From: Lepidurus packardi
Lineage: Eukaryota; Arthropoda; Branchiopoda; Notostraca; Triopsidae
Direction: 5' to 3'
Length of the DNA: 64,000 bases
Assembly (NCBI GenBank): GCA_023053545.1
Contig: JAKZAN010000249.1
Span: 1-64,000, forward strand
Part shown: positions 11,524-26,553 of the stretch, piece by piece
Layout of the letters: every line of letters starts with the position of its first letter
Position numbering within the stretch: position 1 is the first letter of the stretch
Translations under genes and position numbers: made by a program
The notes under the pieces: model-generated
What the model was told of the DNA's origin: nothing
Seen by the model: only the letters and a program-made list of their open reading frames with translations
Databases searched by the model: none

Positions 11524-12415
11524 CGCACTGAATTAATTCTTTACTTACTGAATTAATTCCTTACGGACTGAATCAATTCCTTAATTAATTCCTTACGGAC
11601 TGTATTAATTCCTTTCTTACTGAATTAATTCCTTAAGGACTGAATTAATTCCTTAATTAATTCCTTACGGACTGAATTAATTTCATACGGACTGAATTAA
11701 TTCATTAGGACTTAATTAATCCAATACGTACTGAACTTATTCATTACGGACTGAATTATTTCCTTACGGACTGAATTAATTCTTTAGGATTGATTGAATT
11801 CCTTTCTTACTGAATTAATTCCTTACGGACTGAATTAATTCCTTACGGACTTAATTAATTCCGTAAGGAATGAATTAGTTCATTACGGACTGAAATAATT
11901 CCTTACGGAATGAATTAATTCCTTACGGACTTCATTAATTCCTTTCGGACTGAATTAATACCTTACGGACTTAATTAATTCACTACGGACTGAATTAATA
12001 CCTTACGGACTGAATTAAATCCTTACGGACAGAATTAATTCCTTACGGACTGAATTAATTCCTTACGGACTTAATTATTTCCTTACGGACTGAATTAATT
12101 CTTTAGGATTGATTGAATTCCTTTCTTACTGAATTAATTCCTTACGTACTGAATTAATTCCCTACGGACTGAATTAATTCCTTACGGACTTAAATAATTC
12201 CGTAAGGAATGAATTAATTAATTACGGACTGAAATAATTCCTTACGGACTGAATTAATTACTTACGGACTGAATTAATTCCTTAATTAATTCCTTACGGA
12301 CTGAATTAATTTCATACGGACTGAATTAATTCCTTATGGACTGAATTAATTCCTTACGGACTGAATTAATTCCTTACGGACTGAATTAATTCCTTACGGA
12401 CTGAAATAATTCTTT
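11344..12415 (+). repeat. Block 442/319/311, copy 1
   Basis: Marker intervals 442, 319 and 311 bp starting at 11,344 recur from 21,016 to 22,087 (offset 9,672), and a shorter relative (430, 319, 291) lies at 19,258-20,297. The 319-bp segment has GAATTAGTTCATTACGG and ACTTCATTAATTCCTTTCGG, and recurs at 12,105, 20,007, 21,777, 23,009, 26,554 and 27,463 as the interval ending there. Confidence 0.82.
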
Positions 12416-14930
12416 AGGATTGATTGAATTCCTTTCTTACCGAATTAATTCCTTACGGACTGAATTAATTCCTTACGGACTGAATTAATTCCTTACGGAC
12501 TGAATTAATTCCTTACGGACTGAATTAATACCTTACGGACTGAATTAAATCCTTACGGACTGAATTAATTCCTTACGGACTGAATTAATTCCTTACGGAC
12601 TGAATTAATTCCTTACGGACTGAATTAATTCCTTACGGACTGAATTAATTCCTTACGGACTGAATTATTTCCTTACGGACTGAATTAATTCTTTAGGATT
12701 GATTGAATTCCTTTCTTACCGAATTAATTCCTTACGGACTGAATTAATTCCTTACGGACTGAATTAATTCCTTACGGACTGAATTAATTCCTTACGGACT
12801 GAATTAATTCCTTACGGACTGAATTATTTCCTTACGGACTGAATTAATTCTTTAGGATTGATTGAATTCCTTTCTTACCGAATTAATTCCTTACGGACTG
12901 AATTAATTCCTTACGGACTGAATTAATTCCTTACGGACTTAATTATTTCCTTACGGACTGAATTAATTCTTTAGGATTGATTGAATTCCTTTCTTACTGA
13001 ATTAATTCCTTACGGACTGAATTAATTCCTTACGGACTGAATTAATTCATTACCGACATAATTAAATCCTTACAGACTGAAATTATTCCTTATGGACTTA
13101 ACTAATTCCGTAAGGAATGAATGAATTAATTACGGACTGAAATAATTCCTTACGGACTGAATTAATTCCTTACGGACTGAATTAATTCCTTACGGACTGA
13201 ATTAATTCCTTACGGACTGAATTAATTCCTTACGGACTGTATTAATTCCTTTCTTACTGAATTAATTCCTTACGGACTGAATTAATTTCATACGGACTGA
13301 ATTAATTCATTACGGACTTAATTAATCCAATACGTACTGAACTTATTCATTACGGACTGAATTAATTCCTTACGGACTGAATTAATTTCATACGGACTGA
13401 ATTAATTCCTTATGGACTGAATTAATTCCTTACGGACTGAATTAATTCCTTACGGACTGAATTAATTCCTTACGGACTGAAATAATTCTTTAAAATTGAT
13501 TGAATTCCTTTCTTACCGAATTAATTCCTTACGGACTGAATTAATTCCTTACGGACTGAATTAATTCCTTACGGACTGAATTAATTCCTTACGGACTGAA
13601 TTAATACCTTACGGACTGAATTAAATCCTTACGGACTGAATTAATTCCTTACGGACTGAATTAATTCCTTACGGACTGAATTAATTCCTTACGGACTGAA
13701 TTAATTCCTTACGGACTGAATTAATTCTTTAGGATTGATTGAATTCCTTTCTTACCGAATTAATTCCTTACGGACTGAATTAATTCCTTACGGACTGAAT
13801 TAATTCCTTACGGACTGAATTAATTCCTTACGGACTGAATTAATACCTTACGGACTGAATTAAATCCTTACGGACTGAATTAATTCCTTACGGACTGAAT
13901 TAATTCCTTACGGACTGAATTAATTCCTTACGGACTGAATTATTTCCTTACGGACTGAATTAATTCTTTAGGATTGATTGAATTCCTTTCTTACCGAATT
14001 AATTCCTTACGGACTGAATTAATTCCTTACGGACTGGATTAATTCCTTACGGACTTAATTATTTCCTTACGGACTGAATTAATTCTTTAGGATTGATTGA
14101 ATTCCTTTCTTACTGAATTAATTCCTTACGGACTGAATTTATTCCTTACGGACTGAATTAATTCATTACCGACATAATTAAATCCTTACAGACTGAAATT
14201 ATTCCTTATGGACTTAACTAATTCCGTAAGGAATGAATGAATTAATTACGGACTGAAATAATTCCTTACGGACTGAATTAATTCCTTACGGACTGAATTA
14301 ATTCCTTACGGACTGAATTAATTCCTTACGGACTGAATTAATTCCTTACGGACTGAATTAATTCCTTACGGACTGTATTAATTCCTTTCTTACTGAATTA
14401 ATTCCTTACGGACTGAATTAATTTCATACGGACTGAATTAATTCATTACGGACTTAATTAATCCAATACGTACTGAACTTATTCATTACGGACTGAATTA
14501 ATTCCTTACGGACTGAATTAATTCCTTACGGACTGAATTAATACGTTACGGACTGAATTAATTCCTTACGGACAGAATTAATTCATTACGGACTGAATTA
14601 ATTCCTTACGGACTTAATTAATTCCTCACGGACTGAATTAATTCCTTACGGACTGAATTAATTCCTTACGGACTGAATTATTTCCTTTCGGACTGAATTA
14701 ATTCTTTAGGATTGATTGAATTCCTTTCTTACTGAATTAATTTCATACGGACTGTATTAACTCATTACGGACTTAATTAATCCATTACGGACTGAATTAA
14801 TTTCTTACGGACTGAATCAATTTCTTACGGACTGAATTAAATCCTTACGGACAGAATTAATTCCTTACGGACTGAATTAATTCCTTACGCACTGAATTAA
14901 TTCTTTACTTACTGAATTAATTCCTTACGG
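12185..14930 (+). repeat. ~2.7-kb duplicated segment, copy 1
   Basis: Markers at 12,695, 12,854, 12,973, 13,492, 13,731, 13,970 and 14,089 correspond to 17,265, 17,424, 17,543, 18,062, 18,301, 18,540 and 18,659 at a constant 4,570-bp offset. Outside that run the offset shifts by single 20-bp monomers (279 against 259 bp after 12,416; 619 against 599 bp after 14,089). The marker at 13,492 reads AAAATTGATT here but is normal at 18,062. Confidence 0.85.
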
Positions 14931-15178
14931 ACTGAATTAATTCCTTACGGACTTAAATAATTCCGTAAGGAATGAATTAATTAATTACGGACTGAAATAA
15001 TTCCTTACGGACTGAATTAATTACTTACGGACTGAATTAATTCCTTAATTAATTCCTTACGGACTGAATTAATTTCATACGGACTGAATTAATTCCTTAT
15101 GGACTGAATTAATTCCTTACGGACTGAATTAATTCCTTACGGACTGAATTAATTCCTTACGGACTGAAATAATTCTTT

Positions 15179-15577
15179 AGGATTGATTGAATTCCTTTCT
15201 TACCGAATTAATTCCTTACGGACTGAATTAATTCCTTACGGACTGAATTAATTCCTTACGGACTGAATTAATTCCTTACGGACTGAATTAATACCTTACG
15301 GACTGAATTAAATCCTTACGGACTGAATTAATTCCTTACGGACTGAATTAATTCCTTACGGACTGAATTAATTCCTTACGGACTGAATTAATTCCTTACG
15401 GACTGAATTAATTCCTTACGGACTGAATTAATTCCTTACGGACTGAATTAATACCTTACGGACTGAATTAAATCCTTACGGACTGAATTAATTCCTTACG
15501 GACTGAATTAATTCCTTACGGACTGAATTAATTCCTTACGGACTGAATTAATTCCTTACGGACTGAATTAATTCTTT
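15179..15577 (+). repeat. Fused double 239-bp unit lacking its internal marker
   Basis: This 399-bp interval holds the TAATACC/TAAATCC pair twice (near 15,290 and 15,450) but has only one marker, at its start. Two 239-bp units would total 478 bp, so about 79 bp (four monomers less one base), including one marker, is missing. It is followed by a normal 239-bp unit at 15,578 and a 119-bp unit at 15,817. This is the expected product of unequal pairing between neighbouring 239-bp units. Confidence 0.8.
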
Positions 15578-16774
15578 AGGATTGATTGAATTCCTTTCTT
15601 ACCGAATTAATTCCTTACGGACTGAATTAATTCCTTACGGACTGAATTAATTCCTTACGGACTGAATTAATTCCTTACGGACTGAATTAATACCTTACGG
15701 ACTGAATTAAATCCTTACGGACTGAATTAATTCCTTACGGACTGAATTAATTCCTTACGGACTGAATTAATTCCTTACGGACTGAATTATTTCCTTACGG
15801 ACTGAATTAATTCTTTAGGATTGATTGAATTCCTTTCTTACCGAATTAATTCCTTACGGACTGAATTAATTCCTTACGGACTGAATTAATTCCTTACGGA
15901 CTTAATTATTTCCTTACGGACTGAATTAATTCTTTAGGATTGATTGAATTCCTTTCTTACTGAATTAATTCCTTACGGACTGAATTAATTCCTTACGGAC
16001 TGAATTAATTCATTACCGACATAATTAAATCCTTACAGACTGAAATTATTCCTTATGGACTTAACTAATTCCGTAAGGAATGAATGAATTAATTACGGAC
16101 TGAAATAATTCCTTACGGACTGAATTAATTCCTTACGGACTGAATTAATTCCTTACGGACTGAATTAATTCCTTACGGACTGAATTAATTCCTTACGGAC
16201 TGTATTAATTCCTTTCTTACTGAATTAATTCCTTACGGACTGAATTAATTTCATACGGACTGAATTAATTCATTACGGACTTAATTAATCCAATACGTAC
16301 TGAACTTATTCATTACGGACTGAATTAATTCCTTACGGACTGAATTAATTCCTTACGGACTGAATTAATACGTTACGGAATGAATTAATTCCTTACGGAC
16401 AGAATTAATTCATTACGGACTGAATTAATTCCTTACGGACTTAATTAATTCCTCATGGACTGAATTAATTCCTTACGGACTGAATTAATTCCTTACGGAC
16501 TGAATTATTTCCTTTCGGACTGAATTAATTCTTTAGGATTGATTGAATTCCTTTCTTACTGAATTAATTTCATACGGACTGTATTAACTCATTACGGACT
16601 TAATTAATCCATTACGGACTGAATTAATTTCTTACGGACTGAATCAATTTCTTACGGACTGAATTAAATCCTTACGGACAGAATTAATTCCTTACGGACT
16701 GAATTAATTCCTTACGCACTGAATTAATTCTTTACTTACTGAATTAATTCCTTACGGACTGAATTAATTCCTTA

Positions 16775-19480
16775 CGGACTTAAATAATTCCGTAAGGAAT
16801 GAATTAATTAATTACGGACTGAAATAATTCCTTACGGACTGAATTAATTACTTACGGACTGAATTAATTCCTTAATTAATTCCTTACGGACTGAATTAAT
16901 TTCATACGGACTGAATTAATTCCTTATGGACTGAATTAATTCCTTACGGACTGAATTAATTCCTTACGGACTGAATTAATTCCTTACGGACTGAAATAAT
17001 TCTTTAGGATTGATTGAATTCCTTTCTTACCGAATTAATTCCTTACGGACTGAATTAATTCCTTACGGACTGAATTAATTCCTTACGGACTGAATTAATA
17101 CCTTACGGACTGAATTAAATCCTTACGGACTGAATTAATTCCTTACGGACTGAATTAATTCCTTACGGACTGAATTAATTCCTTACGGACTGAATTAATT
17201 CCTTACGGACTGAATTAATTCCTTACGGACTGAATTATTTCCTTACGGACTGAATTAATTCTTTAGGATTGATTGAATTCCTTTCTTACCGAATTAATTC
17301 CTTACGGACTGAATTAATTCCTTACGGACTGAATTAATTCCTTACGGACTGAATTAATTCCTTACGGACTGAATTAATTCCTTACGGATTGTATTATTTC
17401 CTTACGGACTGAATTAATTCTTTAGGATTGATTGAATTCCTTTCTTACCGAATTAATTCCTTACGGACTGAATTAATTCCTTACGGACTGAATTAATTCC
17501 TTACGGACTTAATTATTTCCTTACGGACTGAATTAATTCTTTAGGATTGATTGAATTCCTTTCTTACTGAATTAATTCCTTACGGACTGAATTAATTCCT
17601 TACGGACTGAATTAATTCATTACCGACATAATTAAATCCTTACAGACTGAAATTATTCCTTATGGACTTAACTAATTCCGTAAGGAATGAATGAATTAAT
17701 TACGGACTGAAATAATTCCTTACGGACTGAATTAATTCCTTACGGACTGAATTAATTCCTTACGGACTGAATTAATTCCTTACGGACTGAATTAATTCCT
17801 TACGGACTGTATTAATTCCTTTCTTACTGAATTAATTCCTTACGGACTGAATTAATTTCATACGGACTGAATTAATTCATTACGGACTTAATTAATCCAA
17901 TACGTACTGAACTTATTCATTACGGACTGAATTAATTCCTTACGGACTGAATTAATTTCATACGGACTGAATTAATTCCTTATGGACTGAATTAATTCCT
18001 TACGGACTGAATTAATTCCTTACGGACTGAATTAATTCCTTACGGACTGAAATAATTCTTTAGGATTGATTGAATTCCTTTCTTACCGAATTAATTCCTT
18101 ACGGACTGAATTAATTCCTTACGGACTGAATTAATTCCTTACGGACTGAATTAATTCCTTACGGACTGAATTAATACCTTACGGACTGAATTAAATCCTT
18201 ACGGACTGAATTAATTCCTTACGGACTGAATTAATTCCTTACGGACTGAATTAATTCCTTACGGACTGAATTAATTCCTTACGGACTGAATTAATTCTTT
18301 AGGATTGATTGAATTCCTTTCTTACCGAATTAATTCCTTACGGACTGAATTAATTCCTTACGTACTGAATTAATTCCTTACGGACTGAATTAATTCCTTA
18401 CGGACTGAATTAATACCTTACGGACTGAATTAAATCCTTACGGACTGAATTAATTCCTTACGGACTGAATTAATTCCTTACGGACTGAATTAATTCCTTA
18501 CGGACTGAATTATTTCCTTACGGACTGAATTAATTCTTTAGGATTGATTGAATTCCTTTCTTACCGAATTAATTCCTTACGGACTGAATTAATTCCTTAC
18601 GGACTGAATTAATTCCTTACGGACTTAATTATTTCCTTAGGGACTGAATTAATTCTTTAGGATTGATTGAATTCCTTTCTTACTGAATTAATTCCTTACG
18701 GACTGAATTAATTCCTTACGGACTGAATTAATTCATTACCGACATAATTAAATCCTTACAGACTGAAATTATTCCTTATGGACTTAACTAATTCCGTAAG
18801 GAATGAATGAATTAATTACGGACTGAAATAATTCCTTACGGACTGAATTAATTCCTTACGGACTGAATTAATTCCTTACGGACTGAATTAATTCCTTACG
18901 GACTGAATTAATTCCTTACGGACTGTATTAATTCCTTTCTTACTGAATTAATTCCTTACGGACTGAATTAATTTCATACGGACTGAATTAATTCATTACG
19001 GACTTAATTAATCCAATACGTACTGAACTTATTCATTACGGACTGAATTAATTCCTTACGGACTGAATTAATTCCTTACGGACTGAATTAATACGTTACG
19101 GACTGAATTAATTCCTTACGGACAGAATTAATTCATTACGGACTGAATTAATTCCTTACGGACTTAATTAATTCCTCACGGACTGAATTAATTCCTTACG
19201 GACTGAATTAATTCCTTACGGACTGAATTATTTCCTTTCGGACTGAATTAATTCTTTAGGATTGATTGAATTCCTTTCTTACTGAATTAATTTCATACGG
19301 ACTGTATTAACTCATTACGGACTTAATTAATCCATTACGGACTGAATTAATTTCTTACGGACTGAATCAATTTCTTACGGACTGAATTAAATCCTTACGG
19401 ACAGAATTAATTCCTTACGGACTGAATTAATTCCTTACGCACTGAATTAATTCTTTACTTACTGAATTAATTCCTTACGG
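16775..19480 (+). repeat. ~2.7-kb duplicated segment, copy 2
   Basis: Counterpart of 12,185-14,930. It begins around the AATAATTCCGTAAGG monomer near 16,785 and diverges near 19,480, where GAATCAATTCC appears. Private changes include a T in GGATTGTATTATTTCC near 17,387, ACGTACTG at 18,360 and TTAGGGAC near 18,639. Confidence 0.83.
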
Positions 19481-22400
19481 ACTGAATCAATTCCTTACGG
19501 ACTGTATTAATTCCTTTCTTACTGAATTAATTCCTTAAGGACTGAATTAATTCCTTAATTAATTCCTTACGGACTGAATTAATTTCATACGGACTGAATT
19601 AATTCATTAGGACTTAATTAATCCAATACGTACTGAACTTATTCATTACGGACTGAATTATTTCCTTACGGACTGAATTAATTCTTTAGGATTGATTGAA
19701 TTCCTTTCTTACTGAATTAATTCCTTACGGACTGAATTAATTCCTTACGGACTTAATTAATTCCGTAAGGAATGAATTAGTTCATTACGGACTGAAATAA
19801 TTCCTTACGGAATGAATTAATTCCTTACGGACTTCATTAATTCCTTTCGGACTGAATTAATACCTTACGGACTTAATTAATTCACTACGGACTGAATTAA
19901 TACCTTACGGACTGAATTAAATCCTTACGGACAGAATTAATTCCTTACGGACTGAATTAATTCCTTACGGACTTAATTATTTCCTTACGGACTGAATTAA
20001 TTCTTTAGGATTGATTGAATTCCTTTCTTACTGAATTAATTCCTTACGGACTGAATTAATTCCCTACGGACTGAATTAATTCCTTACGGACTTAATTAAT
20101 TCCGTAAGGAATGAATTAATTAATTACGGACTGAAATAATTCCTTACGGACTGAATTAATTACTTACGGACTGAATTAATTCCTTAATTAATTCCTTACG
20201 GACTGAATTAATTTCATACGGACTGAATTAATTCCTTATGGACTGAATTAATTCCTTACGGACTGAATTAATTCCTTACGGACTGAAATAATTCTTTAGG
20301 ATTGATTGAATTCCTTTCTTACCGAATTAATTCCTTACGGACTGAATTAATTCCTTACGGACTGAATTAATTCCTTACGGACTGAATTAATTCCTTACGG
20401 ACTGAATTAATACCTTACGGACTGAATTAAATCCTTACGGACTGAATTAATTCCTTACGGACTGAATTAATTCCTTACGGACTGAATTAATTCCTTACGG
20501 ACTGAATTAATTCCTTACGGACTGAATTAATTCCTTACGGACTGAATTATTTCCTTACGGACTGAATTAATTCTTTAGGATTGATTGAATTCCTTTCTTA
20601 CCGAATTAATTCCTTACGGACTGAATTAATTCCTTACGGACTGAATTAATTCCTTACGGACTGAATTAATTCCTTGCGGACTGAATTAATTCATTACCGA
20701 CATAATTAAATCCTTACAGACTGAAATTATTCCTTATGGACTTAACTAATTCCGTAAGGAATGAATTAATTCATTACGGACTTAATTAATCGATTTCGGA
20801 CTGAATTAATTCATTACGGACTGAATTAATTCCTTACGGACTGAATTAATACGTTACGGACTGAATTAATTCCTTACGGACAGAATTAATTCTTTACGGA
20901 CTGAATTAATTCCTTACGGACTTAATTAATTCCTCACGGACTGAATTAATTCCTTACGGACTGAATTAATTCCTTACGGACTGAATTATTTCCTTTCGGA
21001 CTGAATTAATTCTTTAGGATTGATTGAATTCCTTTCTTACTGAATTAATTTCATACGGACTGAATTAACTCATTACGGACTTAATTAATCCATTACGGAC
21101 TGAATTAATTTCTTACGGACTGAATCAATTTCTTACGGACTGAATTAAATCCTTACGGACAGAATTAATTCCTTACGGACTGAATTAATTCCTTACGCAC
21201 TGAATTAATTCTTTACTTACTGAATTAATTCCTTACGGACTGAATCAATTCCTTAATTAATTCCTTACGGACTGTATTAATTCCTTTCTTACTGAATTAA
21301 TTCCTTAAGGACTGAATTAATTCCTTAATTAATTCCTTACGGACTGAATTAATTTCATACGGACTGAATTAATTCATTAGGACTTAATTAATCCAATACG
21401 TACTGAACTTATTCATTACGGACTGAATTATTTCCTTACGGACTGAATTAATTCTTTAGGATTGATTGAATTCCTTTCTTACTGAATTAATTCCTTACGG
21501 ACTGAATTAATTCCTTACGGACTTAATTAATTCCGTAAGGAATGAATTAGTTCATTACGGACTGAAATAATTCCTTACGGAATGAATTAATTCCTTACGG
21601 ACTTCATTAATTCCTTTCGGACTGAATTAATACCTTACGGACTTAATTAATTCACTACGGACTGAATTAATACCTTACGGACTGAATTAAATCCTTACGG
21701 ACAGAATTAATTCCTTACGGACTGAATTAATTCCTTACGGACTTAATTATTTCCTTACGGACTGAATTAATTCTTTAGGATTGATTGAATTCCTTTCTTA
21801 CTGAATTAATTCCTTACGGACTGAATTAATTCCCTACGGACTGAATTAATTCCTTACGGACTTAATTAATTCCGTAAGGAATGAATTAATTAATTACGGA
21901 CTGAAATAATTCCTTACGGACTGAATTAATTACTTACGGACTGAATTAATTCCTTAATTAATTCCTTACGGACTGAATTAATTTCATACGGACTGAATTA
22001 ATTCCTTATGGACTGAATTAATTCCTTACGGACTGAATTAATTCCTTACGGACTGAATTAATTCCTTACGGACTGAAATAATTCTTTAGGATTGATTGAA
22101 TTCCTTTCTTACCGAATTAATTCCTTACGGACTGAATTAATTCCTTACGGACTGAATTAATTCCTTACGGACTGAATTAATACGTTACGGACTGAATTAA
22201 ATCCTTACGGACTGAATTAATTCCTTACGGACTGAATTAATTCCTTACGGACTGAATTAATTCCTTACGGACTGAATTAATTCCTTACGGACTTAATTAA
22301 TTCACTACGGTCTGAATTAATACCTTACGGACTGAATTAAATCCTTACGGACTGAATCAATTTCTTACGGACTGAATTAAATCCTTACGGACAGAATTAA

Positions 22401-22689
22401 TTCCTTACGGACTGAATTAATTCCTTACGCACTGAATTAATTCTTTACTTACTGAATTAATTCCTTACGGACTGAATCAATTCCTTAATTAATTCCTTAC
22501 GGACTGTATTAATTCCTTTCTTACTGAATTAATTCCTTAAGGACTGAATTAATTCCTTAATTAATTCCTTACGGACTGAATTAATTTCATACGGACTGAA
22601 TTAATTCATTAGGACTTAATTAATCCAATACGTACTGAACTTATTCATTACGGACTGAATTATTTCCTTACGGACTGAATTAATTCTTT

Positions 22690-25600
22690 AGGATTGATTG
22701 AATTCCTTTCTTACTGAATTAATTCCTTACGGACTGAATTAATTCCTTACGGACTTAATTAATTCCGTAAGGAATGAATTAGTTCATTACGGACTGAAAT
22801 AATTCCTTACGGAATGAATTAATTCCTTACGGACTTCATTAATTCCTTTCGGACTGAATTAATACCTTACGGACTTAATTAATTCACTACGGACTGAATT
22901 AATACCTTACGGACTGAATTAAATCCTTACGGACAGAATTAATTCCTTACGGACTGAATTAATTCCTTACGGACTTAATTATTTCCTTACGGACTGAATT
23001 AATTCTTTAGGATTGATTGAATTCCTTTCTTACTGAATTAATTCCTTACGGACTGAATTAATTCCCTACGGACTGAATTAATTCCTTACGGACTTAATTA
23101 ATTCCGTAAGGAATGAATTAATTAATTACGGACTAAAATAATTCCTTACGGACTGAATTAATTACTTACGGACTGAATTAATTCCTTAATTAATTCCTTA
23201 CGGACTGAATTAATTTCATACGGACTGAATTAATTCCTTATGGACTGAATTAATTCCTTACGGACTGAATTAATTCCTTACGGACTGAATTAATTCCTTA
23301 CGGACTGAAATAATTCTTTAGGATTGATTGAATTCCTTTCTTACCGAATTAATTCCTTACGGACTGAATTAATTCCTTACGGACTGAATTAATTCCTTAC
23401 GGACTGAATTAATTCCTTACGGACTGAATTAATACCTTACGGACTGAATTAAATCCTTACGGACTGAATTAATTCCTTACGGACTGAATTAATTCCTTAC
23501 GGACTGAATTAATTCCTTACGGACTGAATTAATTCCTTACGGACTGAATTAATTCCTTACGGACTGAATTATTTCCTTACGGACTGAATTAATTCTTTAG
23601 GATTGATTGAATTCCTTTCTTACCGAATTAATTCCTTACGGACTGAATTAATTCCTTACGGACTGAATTAATTCCTTACGGACTTAATTATTTCCTTACG
23701 GACTGAATTAATTCTTTAGGATTGATTGAATTCCTTTCTTACTGAATTAATTCCTTACGGACTGAATTAATTCCTTGCGGACTGAATTAATTCATTACCG
23801 ACATAATTAAATCCTTACAGACTGAAATTATTCCTTATGGACTTAACTAATTCCGTAAGGAATGAATTAATTCATTACGGACTTAATTAATCGATTTCGG
23901 ACTGAATTAATTCATTACGGACTTAGTTAAATCCTTAAAGACTGAATTAATTCCTTATGGACTGAATTAATTCCGTAAGGAATGAATTAATTAATTACGG
24001 ACTGAAATAATACCTTACGGACTGAATTAATTCCTTACGGACTTCATTAATTCCTTTCGGACTGAATTAATACCTTACGGACTTAATTAATTCACTACGG
24101 ACTGAATTAATTCCTTACGGACTGAATTAATTCCTTACGGACTGAAATAATTCTTTAGGATTGATTGAATTCCTTTCTTACCGAATTAATTCCTTACGGA
24201 CTGAATTAATTCCTTACGGACTGAATTAATTCCTTACGGACTGAATTAATTCCTTACGGACTGAATTAATACCTTACGGACTGAATTAAATCCTTACGGA
24301 CTGAATTAATTCCTTACGGACTGAATTAATTCCTTGCGGACTGAATTAATTCATTACCGACATAATTAAATCCTTACAGACTGAAATTATTCCTTATGGA
24401 CTTAACTAATTCCGTAAGGAATGAATTAATTCATTACGGACTTAATTAATCGATTTCGGACTGAATTAATTCATTACGGACTTAGTTAAATCCTTAAAGA
24501 CTGAATTAATTCCTTATGGACTGAATTAATTCCGTAAGGAATGAATTAATTAATTACGGACTGAAATAATTCCTTACGGACTGAATTAATTACTTACGGA
24601 CTGAATTAATTCCTTAATTAATTCCTTACGGACTGAATTAATTTCATACGGACTGAATTAATTCCTTATGGACTGAATTAATTCCTTACGGACTGAATTA
24701 ATTCCTTACGGACTGAATTAATTCCTTACGGACTGAAATAATTCTTTAGGATTGATTGAATTCCTTTCTTACCGAATTAATTCCTTACGGACTGAATTAA
24801 TTCCTTACGGACTGAATTAATTCCTTACGGACTGAATTAATTCCTTACGGACTGAATTAATACCTTACGGACTGAATTAAATCCTTACGGACTGAATTAA
24901 TTCCTTACGGACTGAATTAATTCCTTACGGACTGAATTAATTCCTTACGGACTGAATTAATTCCTTACGGACTGAATTAATTCCTTACGGACTGAATTAT
25001 TTCCTTACGGACTGAATTAATTCTTTAGGATTGATTGAATTCCTTTCTTACCGAATTAATTCCTTACGGACTGAATTAATTCCTTACGGACTGAATTAAT
25101 TCCTTACGGACTTAATTATTTCCTTACGGACTGAATTAATTCTTTAGGATTGATTGAATTCCTTTCTTACTGAATTAATTCCTTACGGACTGAATTAATT
25201 CCTTGCGGACTGAATTAATTCATTACCGACATAATTAAATCCTTACAGACTGAAATTATTCCTTATGGACTTAACTAATTCCGTAAGGAATGAATTAATT
25301 CATTACGGACTTAATTAATCGATTTCGGACTGAATTAATTCATTACGGACTTAGTTAAATCCTTAAAGACTGAATTAATTCCTTATGGACTGAATTAATT
25401 CCGTAAGGAATGAATTAATTAATTACGGACTGAAATAATACCTTACGGACTGAATTAATTCCTTACGGACTTCATTAATTCCTTTCGGACTGAATTAATA
25501 CCTTACGGACTTAATTAATTCACTACGGACTGAATTAATACCTTACGGACTGAATTAAATCCTTAAGGACAGAATTAATTCCTTACGGACTGAATTAATT

Positions 25601-26040
25601 CCTTACGGACTTAATTATTTCCTTACGGACTGAATTAATTCTTTAGGATTGATTGAATTCCTTTCTTACTGAATTAATTCCTTACGGACTGAATTAATTC
25701 CCTACGGACTGAATTAATTCCTTACGGACTTAATTAATTCCGTAAGGAATGAATTAATTAATTACGGACTGAAATAATTCCTTACGGACTGAATTAATTA
25801 CTTACGGACTGAATTAATTCCTTAATTAATTCCTTACGGACTGAATTAATTTCATACGGACTGAATTAATTCCTTATGGACTGAATTAATTCCTTACGGA
25901 CTGAATTAATTCCTTACGGACTGAATTAATTCCTTACGGACTGAAATAATTCTTTAGGATTGATTGAATTCCTTTCTTACCGAATTAATTCCTTACGGAC
26001 TGAATTAATTCCTTACGGACTGAATTAATTCCTTACGGAC
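22690..26040 (+). repeat. 3.35-kb duplicated block, copy 1 (offset 4,454)
   Basis: Markers at 22,690, 23,009, 23,320, 23,599, 23,718, 24,157, 24,748, 25,027, 25,146, 25,645 and 25,956 all recur exactly 4,454 bp downstream. Substitutions found by eye are A at 23,135 (GACTAAAATA) against G at 27,589, and the first marker being T-type here but C-type at 27,144. Confidence 0.9.
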
Positions 26041-26553
26041 TGAATTAATTCCTTACGGACTGAATTAATACCTTACGGACTGAATTAAATCCTTACGGAC
26101 TGAATTAATTCCTTACGGACTGAATTAATTCCTTACGGACTGAATTAATTCCTTACGGACTGAATTAATTCCTTACGGACTGAATTAATTCCTTACGGAC
26201 TGAATTATTTCCTTACGGACTGAATTAATTCTTTAGGATTGATTGAATTCCTTTCTTACCGAATTAATTCCTTACGGACTGAATTAATTCCTTACGGACT
26301 TAATTAATTCCGTAAGGAATGAATTAGTTCATTACGGACTGAAATAATTCCTTACGGAATGAATTAATTCCTTACGGACTTCATTAATTCCTTTCGGACT
26401 GAATTAATACCTTACGGACTTAATTAATTCACTACGGACTGAATTAATACCTTACGGACTGAATTAAATCCTTACGGACAGAATTAATTCCTTACGGACT
26501 GAATTAATTCCTTACGGACTTAATTATTTCCTTACGGACTGAATTAATTCTTT
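25645..26553 (+). repeat. 909-bp HOR, copy 1
   Basis: Marker intervals 311, 279 and 319 bp. Internal landmarks are TTCCCTACGG after the first marker, the truncated monomer and TTTCAT, TAATACC/TAAATCC, GAATTAGTTCATT and ACTTCATTAATTCC. It sits between the two 3.35-kb blocks and overlaps the end of the first. Confidence 0.9.
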
